This document shows, one piece after another, positions 17,898-30,101 of a stretch of DNA of 64,000 nt; the first letter of the stretch is position 1, and every line of letters starts with the position of its first letter. The stretch lies in assembly GCF_000807675.2 (NCBI RefSeq), contig NZ_CP019962.1, positions 868,001 to 932,000 on the forward strand, in the 5' to 3' direction. This stretch comes from Eubacterium limosum (GTDB lineage: Bacteria > Bacillota > Clostridia > Eubacteriales > Eubacteriaceae). The notes beneath the pieces were generated by a model that saw nothing but the letters and a program-made list of their open reading frames with translations, made no database searches and had not been told where the DNA came from. The translations under genes were made by a program, and so were the position numbers.

Positions 17898-17951
17898 CAT
17901 TTTTAAAAGAAAGTTATCCTGAAAGGATATAAAAACTTTCTTTTAAAAATG
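17898..17951 (+). repeat. Large inverted repeat between the dehydrogenase and PTS parts of the locus
   Basis: An 18-bp perfect stem (17898-17915 with 17934-17951) encloses an inner ATCC/GGAT hairpin. No U run follows, so it may stabilise or process the mRNA rather than terminate. The rest of 17824-18032 holds a promoter. Confidence 0.7.
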
Positions 17952-17970
17952 TGATCCATTTAATTCTTTA

Positions 17971-17999
17971 TTGTCGAACTTTGCTTATCGTTATATAAT
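17971..17999 (+). promoter_or_regulatory. Possible promoter for gutM-PTS genes
   Basis: TTGTCG (17971-17976), 17 nt and TATAAT (17994-17999), 33 nt before the gutM-like ATG. The -35 is weak. Confidence 0.45.
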
Positions 18000-18032
18000 A
18001 AGATTATTAGTAGGAAAACGGAGAGTGTCCAG

Positions 18033-18602
18033 ATGAACGATGGCTTAAAGTATTTTATATTTCTGGCTTTTGCCATGATGGTTCTGCAGAGCTTTTTATC
18101 CTATCTTCAATATAGAAGCTACCAGAAAGCCGTAAGCGCCCTTCAGGGAAAGGGCTGGATCTTGGGCATTGGGATGCGCAAGGGGGGCTTCCATATAAAG
18201 GGCGGCGCCATTATTGTGCTGGCATGGGACCGGAAAACCAACCAGGTTATGGCCTGTAAAAGACTACAGGGGATTACCATGTGGAAGCGTTTTGAAGATG
18301 TGGACGACTATAACGGAATGACACTCAATGAAGTGCGCAAAATCGGGATCGAGGAAGATCTTGCCATCAACCCTCGGTTACGCGAAAAAGAACCCTACAG
18401 TCCGCTGTTGGTTGATAAGCGCCGTAAAAAAGGCGCTCTCATACAGGCTATTGAAGCCATAGACAGGCGTCTCGCAAAAGAGATGGAAAAAGAGGAACAA
18501 AAAAAGGTCGTGCAGGATGACGGATTAGAACGGCAGGAGTTACAGGCACGGCTGCGCGCAAGACAGCGTGAAATCAGAAAAGAACAGTCCGACAAAGGCT
18601 GA
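18033..18602 (+). CDS. gutM: GutM-like glucitol operon activator
   Basis: A 189-aa protein with an N-terminal membrane helix (about 5-22). A GutM-type core follows: GKGWILGIGMRKGGFHIKGG, IIVLAWDRKTNQVMACKRLQGITMWKRF and DYNGMTLNEV. E. coli GutM is about 119 aa; this one has an added charged C-terminal coil (130-189). GutM assists expression of glucitol PTS operons. It directly precedes the PTS genes. The hairpin GCCGTA/TACGGC at about 18679-18695 lies in the following gap. Confidence 0.8.
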   Translation: MNDGLKYFIFLAFAMMVLQSFLSYLQYRSYQKAVSALQGKGWILGIGMRKGGFHIKGGAIIVLAWDRKTNQVMACKRLQGITMWKRFEDVDDYNGMTLNEVRKIGIEEDLAINPRLREKEPYSPLLVDKRRKKGALIQAIEAIDRRLAKEMEKEEQKKVVQDDGLERQELQARLRARQREIRKEQSDKG

Positions 18603-18750
18603 GGGGCCTTTCAGGGCTGCGTAAGGGGGCGGTTCATCTTTAGGTGAAGGACGAATGCAGAGAACGTGTAAACGTTGGCCGTAACGCATACGGCAGGATT
18701 AATGGTTTTATTTATATGAGTATTTATTAATTTTTAGAAGGAGTGATTTT

Positions 18751-19323
18751 ATGGAAGCTTTACAAACTTTCGGACAAGGCTTTATGGGTCTGTTCCAGAA
18801 CGGCGCGAACTACTTTATCCAACTTTATGTCTTACAGTTACTGCCATGGGTTATTATCATGATAACCTTTATGCACATTCTGTTTAAATTAATCGGACTG
18901 GAACGAATCGAAAAGCTTGTTAAACTATGCAACAAATTTTTCTTAACCCGCTGGATTCTGTCACCGGTAATCGCCATGGTATTCTCAGGTAACCCGATGA
19001 CTTATCCTTATGCCCGTTTCTTACCAGAAAACCAGAAGGTAGCCTTCTTTGACCCTGGTATTTCTTTCTGCCACCCGGTTACCGGTTTATTCCCACACGC
19101 CAACCCAGGCGAACTTTTCGTATGGCTGGGGATTGCCAGCGGTGTCTACGTACAGGGCTTACAGTTTGGTATCGGCATCGAATCTCTTGGTGGTTTAGCA
19201 GTGGAATACTTCCTGCTTGGGATGGTGATGGTATTGCTTCGCAGCATCTTTACCCAGGTAATCTACAACGCTAAGTACAAAGCAAAATACGGCCATGCAC
19301 AGGGCTCAGAAACGGAGGCATAA
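18751..19323 (+). CDS. srlA: PTS glucitol/sorbitol-type EIIC
   Basis: A 190-aa membrane subunit forming part of the transport channel. Its sequence (MTYPYARFLPENQKVAFFDPGISFCHPVTGLFPH split over two motifs, GNPMTYP and HPVTGLFPHANPGE) is characteristic of the glucitol EIIC family. It has about four helices. AAGGAG lies upstream and the EIIB gene follows after 3 nt. Confidence 0.92.
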   Translation: MEALQTFGQGFMGLFQNGANYFIQLYVLQLLPWVIIMITFMHILFKLIGLERIEKLVKLCNKFFLTRWILSPVIAMVFSGNPMTYPYARFLPENQKVAFFDPGISFCHPVTGLFPHANPGELFVWLGIASGVYVQGLQFGIGIESLGGLAVEYFLLGMVMVLLRSIFTQVIYNAKYKAKYGHAQGSETEA

Positions 19324-19326
19324 ACC

Positions 19327-20295
19327 ATGTATAATGCAGTAAGAATCGAAAAAGGACATGGCGGATGGGGCGGACCGCTCGTTATCCAGCCAACTGAAAA
19401 GAAAAACAAAATTGTCTCTATTACTGGCGGCGGCATCGACCCGTTAACCCGCAAGATTGCCAAACTCACTGGCGCAGAAGCCATTGACGGTTTCTCAAAC
19501 GGTGTGCCGGATGATGAAATGGCCTGTGTTATCATTAACTGCGGCGGTACCTTAAGATGTGGTGTATACCCGAAAAAAGGCGTTATGACCGTTAACATCA
19601 CCCCGGTTGGCCAGTCTGGTCCTTTGGCAGAATTTATTAAAGAAGATATTTACGTTTCCGGCGTTGTCGAAAGCGGCATCACACCGGCAGACGGTTCAGA
19701 AGTCCCGGTCGAAGAAGACGCGGCTGAAGAAGAAGTGGTTGAAGAAGCCGCTCCAGCAGCAGACGCTCCAAAAGAAAACTGGGTCGCACGCGGCGGTAAA
19801 GCCCTGGCTGGTTTTGCTACCAAGTGTGTGCAGGGCGGTAAAGAAGCCATTGATATTACCATCAAAGACATTCTCCCGTTCATGGCCTTCTATTCACTGC
19901 TTATCGGCCTGATCGAGTTTTCCGGTTTAGGCGCTCTGATGGGACAATACGTTTATCCGTATTTAGGAACCCTTCCGGGTCTTTTGATACTGGTAATTAT
20001 TTGCGCACTTCCTATGATTTCTCCGCTGGTGGGTTCCGGCGCGTTAATCGGCCAGGTATTATCCGTTTTGGTTGGTTATGGGATCATGATTGGTGCATTC
20101 CCAGTCGTTTTAGCACTTCCGGCCCTCTTTGCCGTCGATGCCCAGGTAGGCTGCGACTTTATCCCAGTTGGTTTATCCATGGGGGACGCCGCAAGCGATA
20201 CAGTAGACATCGGGGTACCATCTGTGTTATTATCTAGATTGTTCACAGGACCGATCATGGTGCTTATCGCATATTTTGTAGCAACAATGCTCTAG
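19327..20295 (+). CDS. srlE: PTS glucitol/sorbitol-type EIIB (with C2 membrane part)
   Basis: A 322-aa subunit. The N-terminal phosphorylation domain (1-115) has candidate phospho-Cys in [16 protein letters not shown]. An acidic Ala/Pro linker (about 120-150) leads to a membrane half (about 175-322) with DVAQVGCDF-like signature [18 protein letters not shown]. It carries phosphate from EIIA to the incoming polyol. Confidence 0.92.
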   Translation: MYNAVRIEKGHGGWGGPLVIQPTEKKNKIVSITGGGIDPLTRKIAKLTGAEAIDGFSNGVPDDEMACVIINCGGTLRCGVYPKKGVMTVNITPVGQSGPLAEFIKEDIYVSGVVESGITPADGSEVPVEEDAAEEEVVEEAAPAADAPKENWVARGGKALAGFATKCVQGGKEAIDITIKDILPFMAFYSLLIGLIEFSGLGALMGQYVYPYLGTLPGLLILVIICALPMISPLVGSGALIGQVLSVLVGYGIMIGAFPVVLALPALFAVDAQVGCDFIPVGLSMGDAASDTVDIGVPSVLLSRLFTGPIMVLIAYFVATML

Positions 20296-20319
20296 AATAG
20301 ATTTTAAGGAGGAAGAATC

Positions 20320-20679
20320 ATGGGATATAAATCAACCGTAACCGAAATTGGACCAATGGTGCAGGACTTTATCGGTGAAAAAATGATTATCGTCTTTAAC
20401 GATAACGCACCTGCAGCCCTCAGAGAAATGGCTGTTCTCCATTCAATCGAAGAAATGGAAAAGGATATTGCCGTGAACGATATCATCGCCATTGGCGGAC
20501 AGGAATTCGTGGTAACAGCTGTCGGCAGTGAAGCCAACGAAACATTCAGAACAATGGGGCACTGTACTTTCTGCTTCAACGGAGGGGATACGGCGAAGAT
20601 CCCAGGACACATCGAACTCCTTGGCGAAGGTATGCCAGAAATCACTGTAGGCTGTACCATCGAAATCATTCACACCTAA
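20320..20679 (+). CDS. srlB: PTS glucitol/sorbitol-type EIIA
   Basis: A 119-aa cytoplasmic EIIA of standard length. The candidate phospho-His is in AVLHSIEEME, and the family motif GHCTFCFNGG follows. It is reached 24 nt after srlE behind AAGGAGGAAG and passes phosphate from HPr to EIIB. Confidence 0.92.
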   Translation: MGYKSTVTEIGPMVQDFIGEKMIIVFNDNAPAALREMAVLHSIEEMEKDIAVNDIIAIGGQEFVVTAVGSEANETFRTMGHCTFCFNGGDTAKIPGHIELLGEGMPEITVGCTIEIIHT

Positions 20680-20697
20680 GAAAACGGAGAGGTAAAT

Positions 20698-20973
20698 ATG
20701 TATTCAAAAGAAACGGTTATTATCAACAAAACCGGTCTTCACGCAAGACCAGCATCTGACTTTACAAAAAAAGCCAGCGGCTTTAAATCAGCCATCAATG
20801 TAAAAAATCTGGATGAGGATAAAGAAGGAAACGCAAAATCCATCATCGCAGTTATGGCAATGTGCCTGTCAAAGGGAACACGCGTTGCTGTAAGCGCTGA
20901 AGGCGATGACGAACAGCAGGCAGTCGATACACTGATCGAGCTGATCGATTCTGGCTTTGGCGAAGAAGAGTAA
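20698..20973 (+). CDS. HPr-family phosphocarrier dedicated to the polyol PTS
   Basis: A 91-aa HPr. EI-dependent phospho-site His15 lies in TGLHARPAS. The regulatory serine region reads NAKSIIAVM (Ser48, equivalent to Ser46), so HPr-kinase control is possible. Its location as the last gene of the PTS operon suggests a dedicated rather than global HPr. Confidence 0.93.
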   Translation: MYSKETVIINKTGLHARPASDFTKKASGFKSAINVKNLDEDKEGNAKSIIAVMAMCLSKGTRVAVSAEGDDEQQAVDTLIELIDSGFGEEE

Positions 20974-20983
20974 TCTAAAAAAG

Positions 20984-21032
20984 AGGAGTGCACGAAAGGG
21001 CTGAAAAAGCCCGGCGTGGCACTCCTTTTTTT
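20984..21032 (+). terminator. Terminator of the polyol-PTS operon
   Basis: GGAGTGCACG pairs with CGTGGCACTCC (one bulge) around an inner GGGCT/AGCCC hairpin, then seven Ts. Confidence 0.88.
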
Positions 21033-21035
21033 ATC

Positions 21036-21068
21036 GCGCCAAAATTCTTGTGGCGCTTGTTTTTTTTT
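21036..21068 (+). terminator. Second, tandem terminator
   Basis: GCGCCA and TGGCGC with a 9-nt loop, then TTGTTTTTTTTT. It backs up the preceding terminator. Confidence 0.8.
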
Positions 21069-21127
21069 CGCCTTAAGCTTATAATGAATACATTAATGTA
21101 AGGAAATCAAAAAGGAGTTAATATAAA

Positions 21128-22336
21128 ATGCAAATATCCAAACGCGTAATGGGGATGGGAGAACCCGCCCTTTTAAAATATTATCCCCTGGTGGATAAAG
21201 CCGAGGCTGAAGGGAAAAAGGTCTACTACCTGAATATCGGACAGCCCGATATCTGTACCCCGCCCAGCTTCATGAAAAAAGTCAACGAAATGAAGGAAAA
21301 CGTTCTGGCCTACGCAGCTCCCGAAGGCGAAAACGCATTGCGGGAAGAAGCCTGCAAATATTACCATAAATACGGCTTAACCTATCATAGAGGGGATATG
21401 CTCATCACCAATGGCGGCAGCGAAGCCTTGCTGTTCACCTTTCTGACCATCTGCAACCCCGGCGACCAGATTCTGACCCCGGAACCGCTCTACAGCATTT
21501 ATAAAGAGATGGCCTCAGCCACCAGCATTGACTTAAGAGGTATTAAAACCTACGCCGAAGAAGGCTTTGCCCTGCCAAACAGGGAAACCATCGAGGCGGC
21601 CATCACCCCGGCGACCAAGGCAATTCTGATCACCAACCCCGGCAACCCGACCGGTAAGGTGTTCAGCAGGGAAGAAATCGAGCGCGTGCGGGATATCGCT
21701 CTTGCCCATGATCTTTACGTCATCGCTGATGAAGTTTACCGCGAATTTATTTATGACGGGCTCGCGTATGTGAGCCCCGGCCATTATCCAGAGCTGGATC
21801 AGAACTGCATCATTATCGACAGTATTTCAAAGCGCTATAGTGCCTGCGGCGCCCGTATTGGCTTTATCCTGTCAAAAAATTATGCGTTTATGAATCAGAT
21901 TAAAAAACTCTGCCAGATGCGACTGGCTGTCTCCAGTGTCGACCAGCTCGGGGCCGCTGAGCTTTTTAAGCTGGATACCAGCTTTTTTGATGACGTGCTC
22001 AAGGAATACACGCATCGACGCGATATTGTCTACGACTGTCTGAAAACCATCGACGGCGTGGTCTGCAAAAAGCCGACGGGAGCATTTTACTATGTGGCCA
22101 AGCTTCCAACAAAGGATGCCTGCGATTTTATCGAATGGATGATCACCGATTTTGATTATGAGGGCAAAACCGTGCTGCTGTCCCCTGCCAATGATTTTTA
22201 TATTCATCCCGAGGACGGCGCAGATGAAGTGCGCATTGCCTATGTTTTAAAGGATACGGATATGGCAGCTGCCGTGGAAACCCTGAAACAGGGACTCAAT
22301 ACCTATAAAGAAAAATTCCCGGAACGTTGTAAATAG
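21128..22336 (+). CDS. PLP-dependent aminotransferase, class I/II
   Basis: A 402-aa aspartate/aromatic-type aminotransferase. Signatures are TNGGSEALL, ITNPGNPTGKVFS, the PLP-binding ADEVYREF, and catalytic Lys235 in SISKRYSACGARIG. The exact amino donor is not determinable. ATG follows AAAGGAG. It is likely cotranscribed with the YhaM-type gene 9 nt downstream. Confidence 0.9.
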   Translation: MQISKRVMGMGEPALLKYYPLVDKAEAEGKKVYYLNIGQPDICTPPSFMKKVNEMKENVLAYAAPEGENALREEACKYYHKYGLTYHRGDMLITNGGSEALLFTFLTICNPGDQILTPEPLYSIYKEMASATSIDLRGIKTYAEEGFALPNRETIEAAITPATKAILITNPGNPTGKVFSREEIERVRDIALAHDLYVIADEVYREFIYDGLAYVSPGHYPELDQNCIIIDSISKRYSACGARIGFILSKNYAFMNQIKKLCQMRLAVSSVDQLGAAELFKLDTSFFDDVLKEYTHRRDIVYDCLKTIDGVVCKKPTGAFYYVAKLPTKDACDFIEWMITDFDYEGKTVLLSPANDFYIHPEDGADEVRIAYVLKDTDMAAAVETLKQGLNTYKEKFPERCK

Positions 22337-22345
22337 GAGAAAAGA

Positions 22346-23290
22346 ATGGAAATAAAAAATCTACAGAAGGGACAGCCGTTTTTAGGTTATCTCTTTATCA
22401 AATCCCAGGTAACCAAAACCGCTGCCAACGGCAGCCGCTATTTTAATATGAAGCTCACCGACACCAATTTTGACGAAATCGACGGAAAAATGTGGGATGT
22501 CAAGGAAGCCGACGAAGAGGAATTTGTCACTGGCAAGCTTGTAAAGATCAAGGGCGCTGTCCAGGAATACAATGGGCATCTCCAGCTCATTGCCAACCGT
22601 ATGCGTCTGGCCAATGAGGGCGACGATGTCAGCATCGATGATTTTGTGGAGTGTGCCCCTAAAAATGTCAATGAGATGATCAGAGAGATCAATACGACCA
22701 TCGATGCCTTTGCGAATGAAGACATTAAGAAGCTGACCAAAGCCATTTTTGAAGATAAGACAAAGGTACTGTCCTATTTCCCGGCAGCCAAGTCTAACCA
22801 CCATGCCCTAAAGGGTGGACTGCTCTATCATACCTATTCCATGCTGCAAATCGGAAAAAGCCTGACACCCCTTTACCCGTTTCTCAATGCAGATTTACTG
22901 TATTCAGGCATTATCCTCCACGATATCGGCAAGATTACCGAGATGGAATCCGATGAAAACGGCTCTGTAAGCGACTATACCGAGGAAGGCAAGCTGTTGG
23001 GGCATATCGTCACAGAAATCGTGGAAATCGACCAATACGGGCAAAAACTCGGCGTCAGTGAGGAAGTTCTACTGCTCTTAAAGCACATGATTCTGTCACA
23101 CCATTACGAAGCCGAATACGGAAGCCCCAAAAAGCCGATGTTTCCAGAAGCTGAGCTGCTTCACCACATCGACATCATTGACGCCCGCATGAATACCATG
23201 GAAAAAGTCCAGAACAGCTTAGAGCCTGGCGCCTTCTCCGAAAAGATCTGGGGACTGGATGGTATCCAGCTCTACCGGAGCAAATTGTAA
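22346..23290 (+). CDS. yhaM: YhaM-type 3'-5' exoribonuclease (OB fold + HD domain)
   Basis: A 314-aa protein. The N-terminal OB-type nucleic-acid-binding domain (1-95) is followed by an HD domain with SNHHALKGGLLYHT, LHDIGKI (HD pair) and a later MILSHH, which supply metal ligands. Length and order match Bacillus YhaM/Cbf1 RNases involved in mRNA and cyclic-RNA trimming. AGGAG precedes the ATG. Confidence 0.9.
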   Translation: MEIKNLQKGQPFLGYLFIKSQVTKTAANGSRYFNMKLTDTNFDEIDGKMWDVKEADEEEFVTGKLVKIKGAVQEYNGHLQLIANRMRLANEGDDVSIDDFVECAPKNVNEMIREINTTIDAFANEDIKKLTKAIFEDKTKVLSYFPAAKSNHHALKGGLLYHTYSMLQIGKSLTPLYPFLNADLLYSGIILHDIGKITEMESDENGSVSDYTEEGKLLGHIVTEIVEIDQYGQKLGVSEEVLLLLKHMILSHHYEAEYGSPKKPMFPEAELLHHIDIIDARMNTMEKVQNSLEPGAFSEKIWGLDGIQLYRSKL

Positions 23291-23314
23291 GCTGCAGATA
23301 CTCTATATAATGTA

Positions 23315-23348
23315 GAAAAAAGCAGATGCCGCCGCGCATCTGCTTTTT
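23315..23348 (+). terminator. Terminator after yhaM
   Basis: AAAAAGCAGATG pairs with CATCTGCTTTTT around an 8-nt GC-rich loop. Confidence 0.88.
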
Positions 23349-23404
23349 AAAATATCCAGGTTAAAATAAAATCAAAAAAGATTAAAATAAATGTTAAAAA
23401 GCGC

Positions 23405-23433
23405 TTGACAAAGGGTAAGGTCCGGGGTATACT
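23405..23433 (+). promoter_or_regulatory. rRNA promoter P1
   Basis: TTGACA (23405-23410), 17-nt spacer and TATACT (23428-23433), in the leader of the rRNA operon. Confidence 0.85.
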
Positions 23434-23517
23434 AAATAAGCTGTCTCGGAGAGCACAGCACCGCGGGGATTTCAGTCCGGCGCTTGAGAAATTTAAAAAA
23501 TAAATTTTAAAAAGTGC

Positions 23518-23546
23518 TTGACAGAACGAAAACGACGCGGTATAAT
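23518..23546 (+). promoter_or_regulatory. rRNA promoter P2
   Basis: Full-consensus TTGACA (23518-23523), 17-nt spacer and TATAAT (23541-23546), about 200 nt before 16S. P1 and P2 share the context GCTTGACA. Confidence 0.9.
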
Positions 23547-23596
23547 AAAGGAGTTCGCTTGAGAAAACGAACAACGATTACAGCGCAGAGCTGTAA

Positions 23597-23623
23597 GGGT
23601 CATAGAAAAGAGAATAGTACCAT
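23597..23623 (+). other. 5' half of the 16S processing stalk
   Basis: This stretch is complementary, with few mismatches, to 25284-25310 downstream of 16S. The pairing encloses 16S in a long helix of the kind cut by RNase III. Confidence 0.7.
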
Positions 23624-23743
23624 AAAACCTGAAATTCCAGCTGATGAGAATCAGCAAAGGATAAAAAACGCAAGTGCGATGAACACTTCAAAAAATCATC
23701 AAATGAACCAGATCAAGAAGCCGAAAGGCTAAACGATAAACTA

Positions 23744-25269
<1,526 letters not shown>

Positions 25270-25283
25270 GGGAACAGGAAGTC

Positions 25284-25310
25284 ATGGTACTATTTTCTTT
25301 TGTATGACCC
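25284..25310 (+). other. 3' half of the 16S processing stalk
   Basis: Complementary to 23597-23623. The 16S-23S spacer (25269-25477) contains no tRNA gene. Confidence 0.7.
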
Positions 25311-25333
25311 AAAGTCATACATTGGTCATTGAA

Positions 25334-25355
25334 AACAACATAAAGAAAAAAGAGT
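25334..25355 (+). other. 5' half of the 23S processing stalk
   Basis: Pairs with 28359-28379 downstream of 23S with one or two mismatches, forming the stem that releases pre-23S. Confidence 0.7.
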
Positions 25356-25477
25356 AAAGAGCAAATATTAAACAAAGTAAAAAACTTCTTAATAAATGCA
25401 ATTTCAAAAACAACATTCTTTTGAGCTCAGAAAGAGAACAAAAGAAAAACAAAACGAAATGCGAAAGCATTCGTGGA

Positions 25478-28341
<2,864 letters not shown>

Positions 28342-28358
28342 ATCAAGACATTTTGAAA

Positions 28359-28379
28359 ACTCTTTTCCTTTATGTTGTT
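28359..28379 (+). other. 3' half of the 23S processing stalk
   Basis: Complementary to 25334-25355. Confidence 0.7.
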
Positions 28380-28418
28380 TTGAGTGACCAAAACAACCGA
28401 ATAAAAACGCAAGATTGA

Positions 28419-28535
28419 TCTCGTGATGATGGCGAAGGGGAAACACCTGTTTACATACCGAACACAGAAGTAAAGTCCTTCAGCGCTGAAAGTACTTGGT
28501 GGGCAACTGCCTGGGAGGATAGGACATCGCGGGGT
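28419..28535 (+). rRNA. 5S ribosomal RNA
   Basis: About 117 nt with the conserved core CATACCGAACACAGAAGTAA and terminal pairing near TCTCGTGATGATGG / CATCGCGGGG. It is followed at once by TCTTTTT. It is the last gene of the rRNA operon. Confidence 0.93.
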
Positions 28536-28563
28536 CTTTTTACATTTAAGACTTAAGCCGCGT

Positions 28564-28628
28564 AAAAAAAGAATGGTGAGTGGCCCGTGCAAGTTGACTT
28601 GCAAAGGGCCAATGACCATTCTTTTTTT
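28564..28628 (+). terminator. Main rRNA operon terminator
   Basis: AAAAAAAGAATGGT pairs with ACCATTCTTTTTTT, enclosing a second nested helix (TGGCCC...GGGCCA with GCAAGT/ACTTGC). The long stem and T run are typical of rRNA operons. Confidence 0.88.
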
Positions 28629-28810
28629 ATGGGGCGCAGCCCCTGACGAAGGCGTCCGCAGGACGACGGAGTACGCGGCGGCAAGAGCTGGAAATCTTAC
28701 AATGCGCATGCAAACAAGTTTGCAATGGGCTGGTGAAACGTTCTTTTTTATGGGGCACAGCCCCTGACAAAGGCGTCCGCAGGACACCAGAGTGCGCAGT
28801 GTCAATCTGC
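28575..28810 (+). repeat. Tandem ~120-bp repeat downstream of 5S
   Basis: Two diverged copies (about 28575-28690 and 28697-28810, period 122) each end in a T run followed by a block containing GGCGTCCGCAGGAC. The block is well conserved between 28619-28665 and 28741-28787. No convincing gene lies here. Confidence 0.75.
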
Positions 28811-28830
28811 CGCAAGCCTTCCTGACCGTA

Positions 28831-28866
28831 AGCAAAGAATCAAAGGAATGATTCTTTGCTTTTTTG
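28831..28866 (+). terminator. Backup terminator downstream of rRNA
   Basis: A perfect 12-bp stem, AGCAAAGAATCA with TGATTCTTTGCT, with a 6-nt loop and TTTTTT. Confidence 0.9.
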
Positions 28867-28871
28867 CATTT

Positions 28872-29960
28872 TTACAGCAATACTAATAATTTAGAGAAAG
28901 CCGTTGGTAGCGCCACAGCAGCTAGCTGTTCACGATCTTTAAAGGCGGCTTGGGTATCACCATATTTTTCTGGTGCTTCAGCAGCCATTGCAGGATCAAT
29001 TTCAAAATAATAGACGGTCATATTCCAAATAATATGACTGAAAACATGTTTGCTGTTGCCGATGATTTTCCCTTCCGGGAGATCAGTAAAGATGGTTTTC
29101 AAGGCTTGACGAATAGCATTGCCAGGCCTTGCTTTTTCTTCTTCTATAATAGGGAAACTCCATAAACCTGAAAGAAGGCCCTTATCGGGACGCTTAACAA
29201 GATAAAGAGCGCCTCCCATATCAACAATCCCCACTTCCATTTCAAGCTTTTTCTGACGCTGTTTTTTCGATTTAACGGGTAATTGATTTGCAGTTCCTTC
29301 TCTAAAAGCTTCGCAGATATTTTGCTCAGGACAAATCATACATTTTGGGCTGGTTGGGGTGCAAACTAAAGCGCCGAGTTCCATAAGGCCTTCATTAAAA
29401 TCACCGGGAGTATCGGGTATAGCTTGGGCAACCCAGTCAGTAATGGCATTTTTTACTTTAGTATCAGCGATGTCGCCACTGTAATTGTTAAATCGTGAGA
29501 TCACACGCAGAACATTTCCGTCAATGGCAGGTACTTTTTCTTTGAAAGCAATACTGGCAATGGCGCCGCCTGTATATGGCCCGATGCCGGGAAGTTTAAT
29601 GAGCGCATCGTAATGGTCTGGAAAATTTCCGTGGTATTCTTCATGAATTAATTTTGCTGCCTTATGAAGGTTTTTAGCCCTGGAGTAATAGCCTAATCCT
29701 TCCCAAAGTTTCAGAACTTTATCTTCAGGTGCCTTTGCCAGAGCTGTTACATCTGGAAAAGCTTCTATGAAACGATGATAATAAGGAATAAGTGTATCAA
29801 TCTGGGTTTGTTGTGCCATAATCTCTGAGATCCAGATATTATAGGGGTCTTTGGTTTCACGAAACGGCAAGGCACGTTTTGATTTGTAAAACCATTGTAA
29901 AAGATTTGTGGCAAAAATACGTGCAGTTTCTTTATGAAAATTTAAAATATTTTTCGTCAT
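28872..29960 (-). CDS. mutY: A/G-specific adenine DNA glycosylase
   Basis: A 362-aa repair enzyme that removes adenine opposite 8-oxoguanine. The helix-hairpin-helix GPD fold has the catalytic Glu in SEIMAQQTQI, the HhH LPGIGPYTGGAIASIAF, and catalytic Asp in VPAIDGNVLRV. The 4Fe-4S ligands are C-x6-C-x2-C-x5-C (CTPTSPKCMICPEQNIC). A C-terminal NUDIX-like 8-oxoG recognition domain follows. ATG at 29960 was chosen over the upstream TTG because GGAGG lies at the right distance. Confidence 0.95.
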   Translation of the reverse strand: MTKNILNFHKETARIFATNLLQWFYKSKRALPFRETKDPYNIWISEIMAQQTQIDTLIPYYHRFIEAFPDVTALAKAPEDKVLKLWEGLGYYSRAKNLHKAAKLIHEEYHGNFPDHYDALIKLPGIGPYTGGAIASIAFKEKVPAIDGNVLRVISRFNNYSGDIADTKVKNAITDWVAQAIPDTPGDFNEGLMELGALVCTPTSPKCMICPEQNICEAFREGTANQLPVKSKKQRQKKLEMEVGIVDMGGALYLVKRPDKGLLSGLWSFPIIEEEKARPGNAIRQALKTIFTDLPEGKIIGNSKHVFSHIIWNMTVYYFEIDPAMAAEAPEKYGDTQAAFKDREQLAAVALPTAFSKLLVLL

Positions 29961-30005
29961 ATTATCCTCCAATAGGCATTATTATAGCATAAATGCTTAA
30001 AAAAC

Positions 30006-30034
30006 TTGACAAACATCCAAAATCTTGTTAAAAT
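30006..30034 (+). promoter_or_regulatory. Promoter of the G5/SleB gene
   Basis: TTGACA (30006-30011), 17 nt and TAAAAT (30029-30034), with a 68-nt leader to the TTG start. Confidence 0.65.
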
Positions 30035-30101
30035 TTATTTTGTAACGAACTTGTAAACTATACTATGAATTTGTAAAACAAGTAAAAAAGGGGTACACGA
30101 T

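Noticed and set aside
17971-18032. A separate operon start at gutM
   Set aside because: Not fully rejected; the -35 is weak, so the promoter is listed with low confidence rather than used to split the locus.
23514-23732. A 72-aa frame in the rRNA leader
   Set aside because: It starts within promoter P2 and covers the 16S processing stalk; it is leader RNA.
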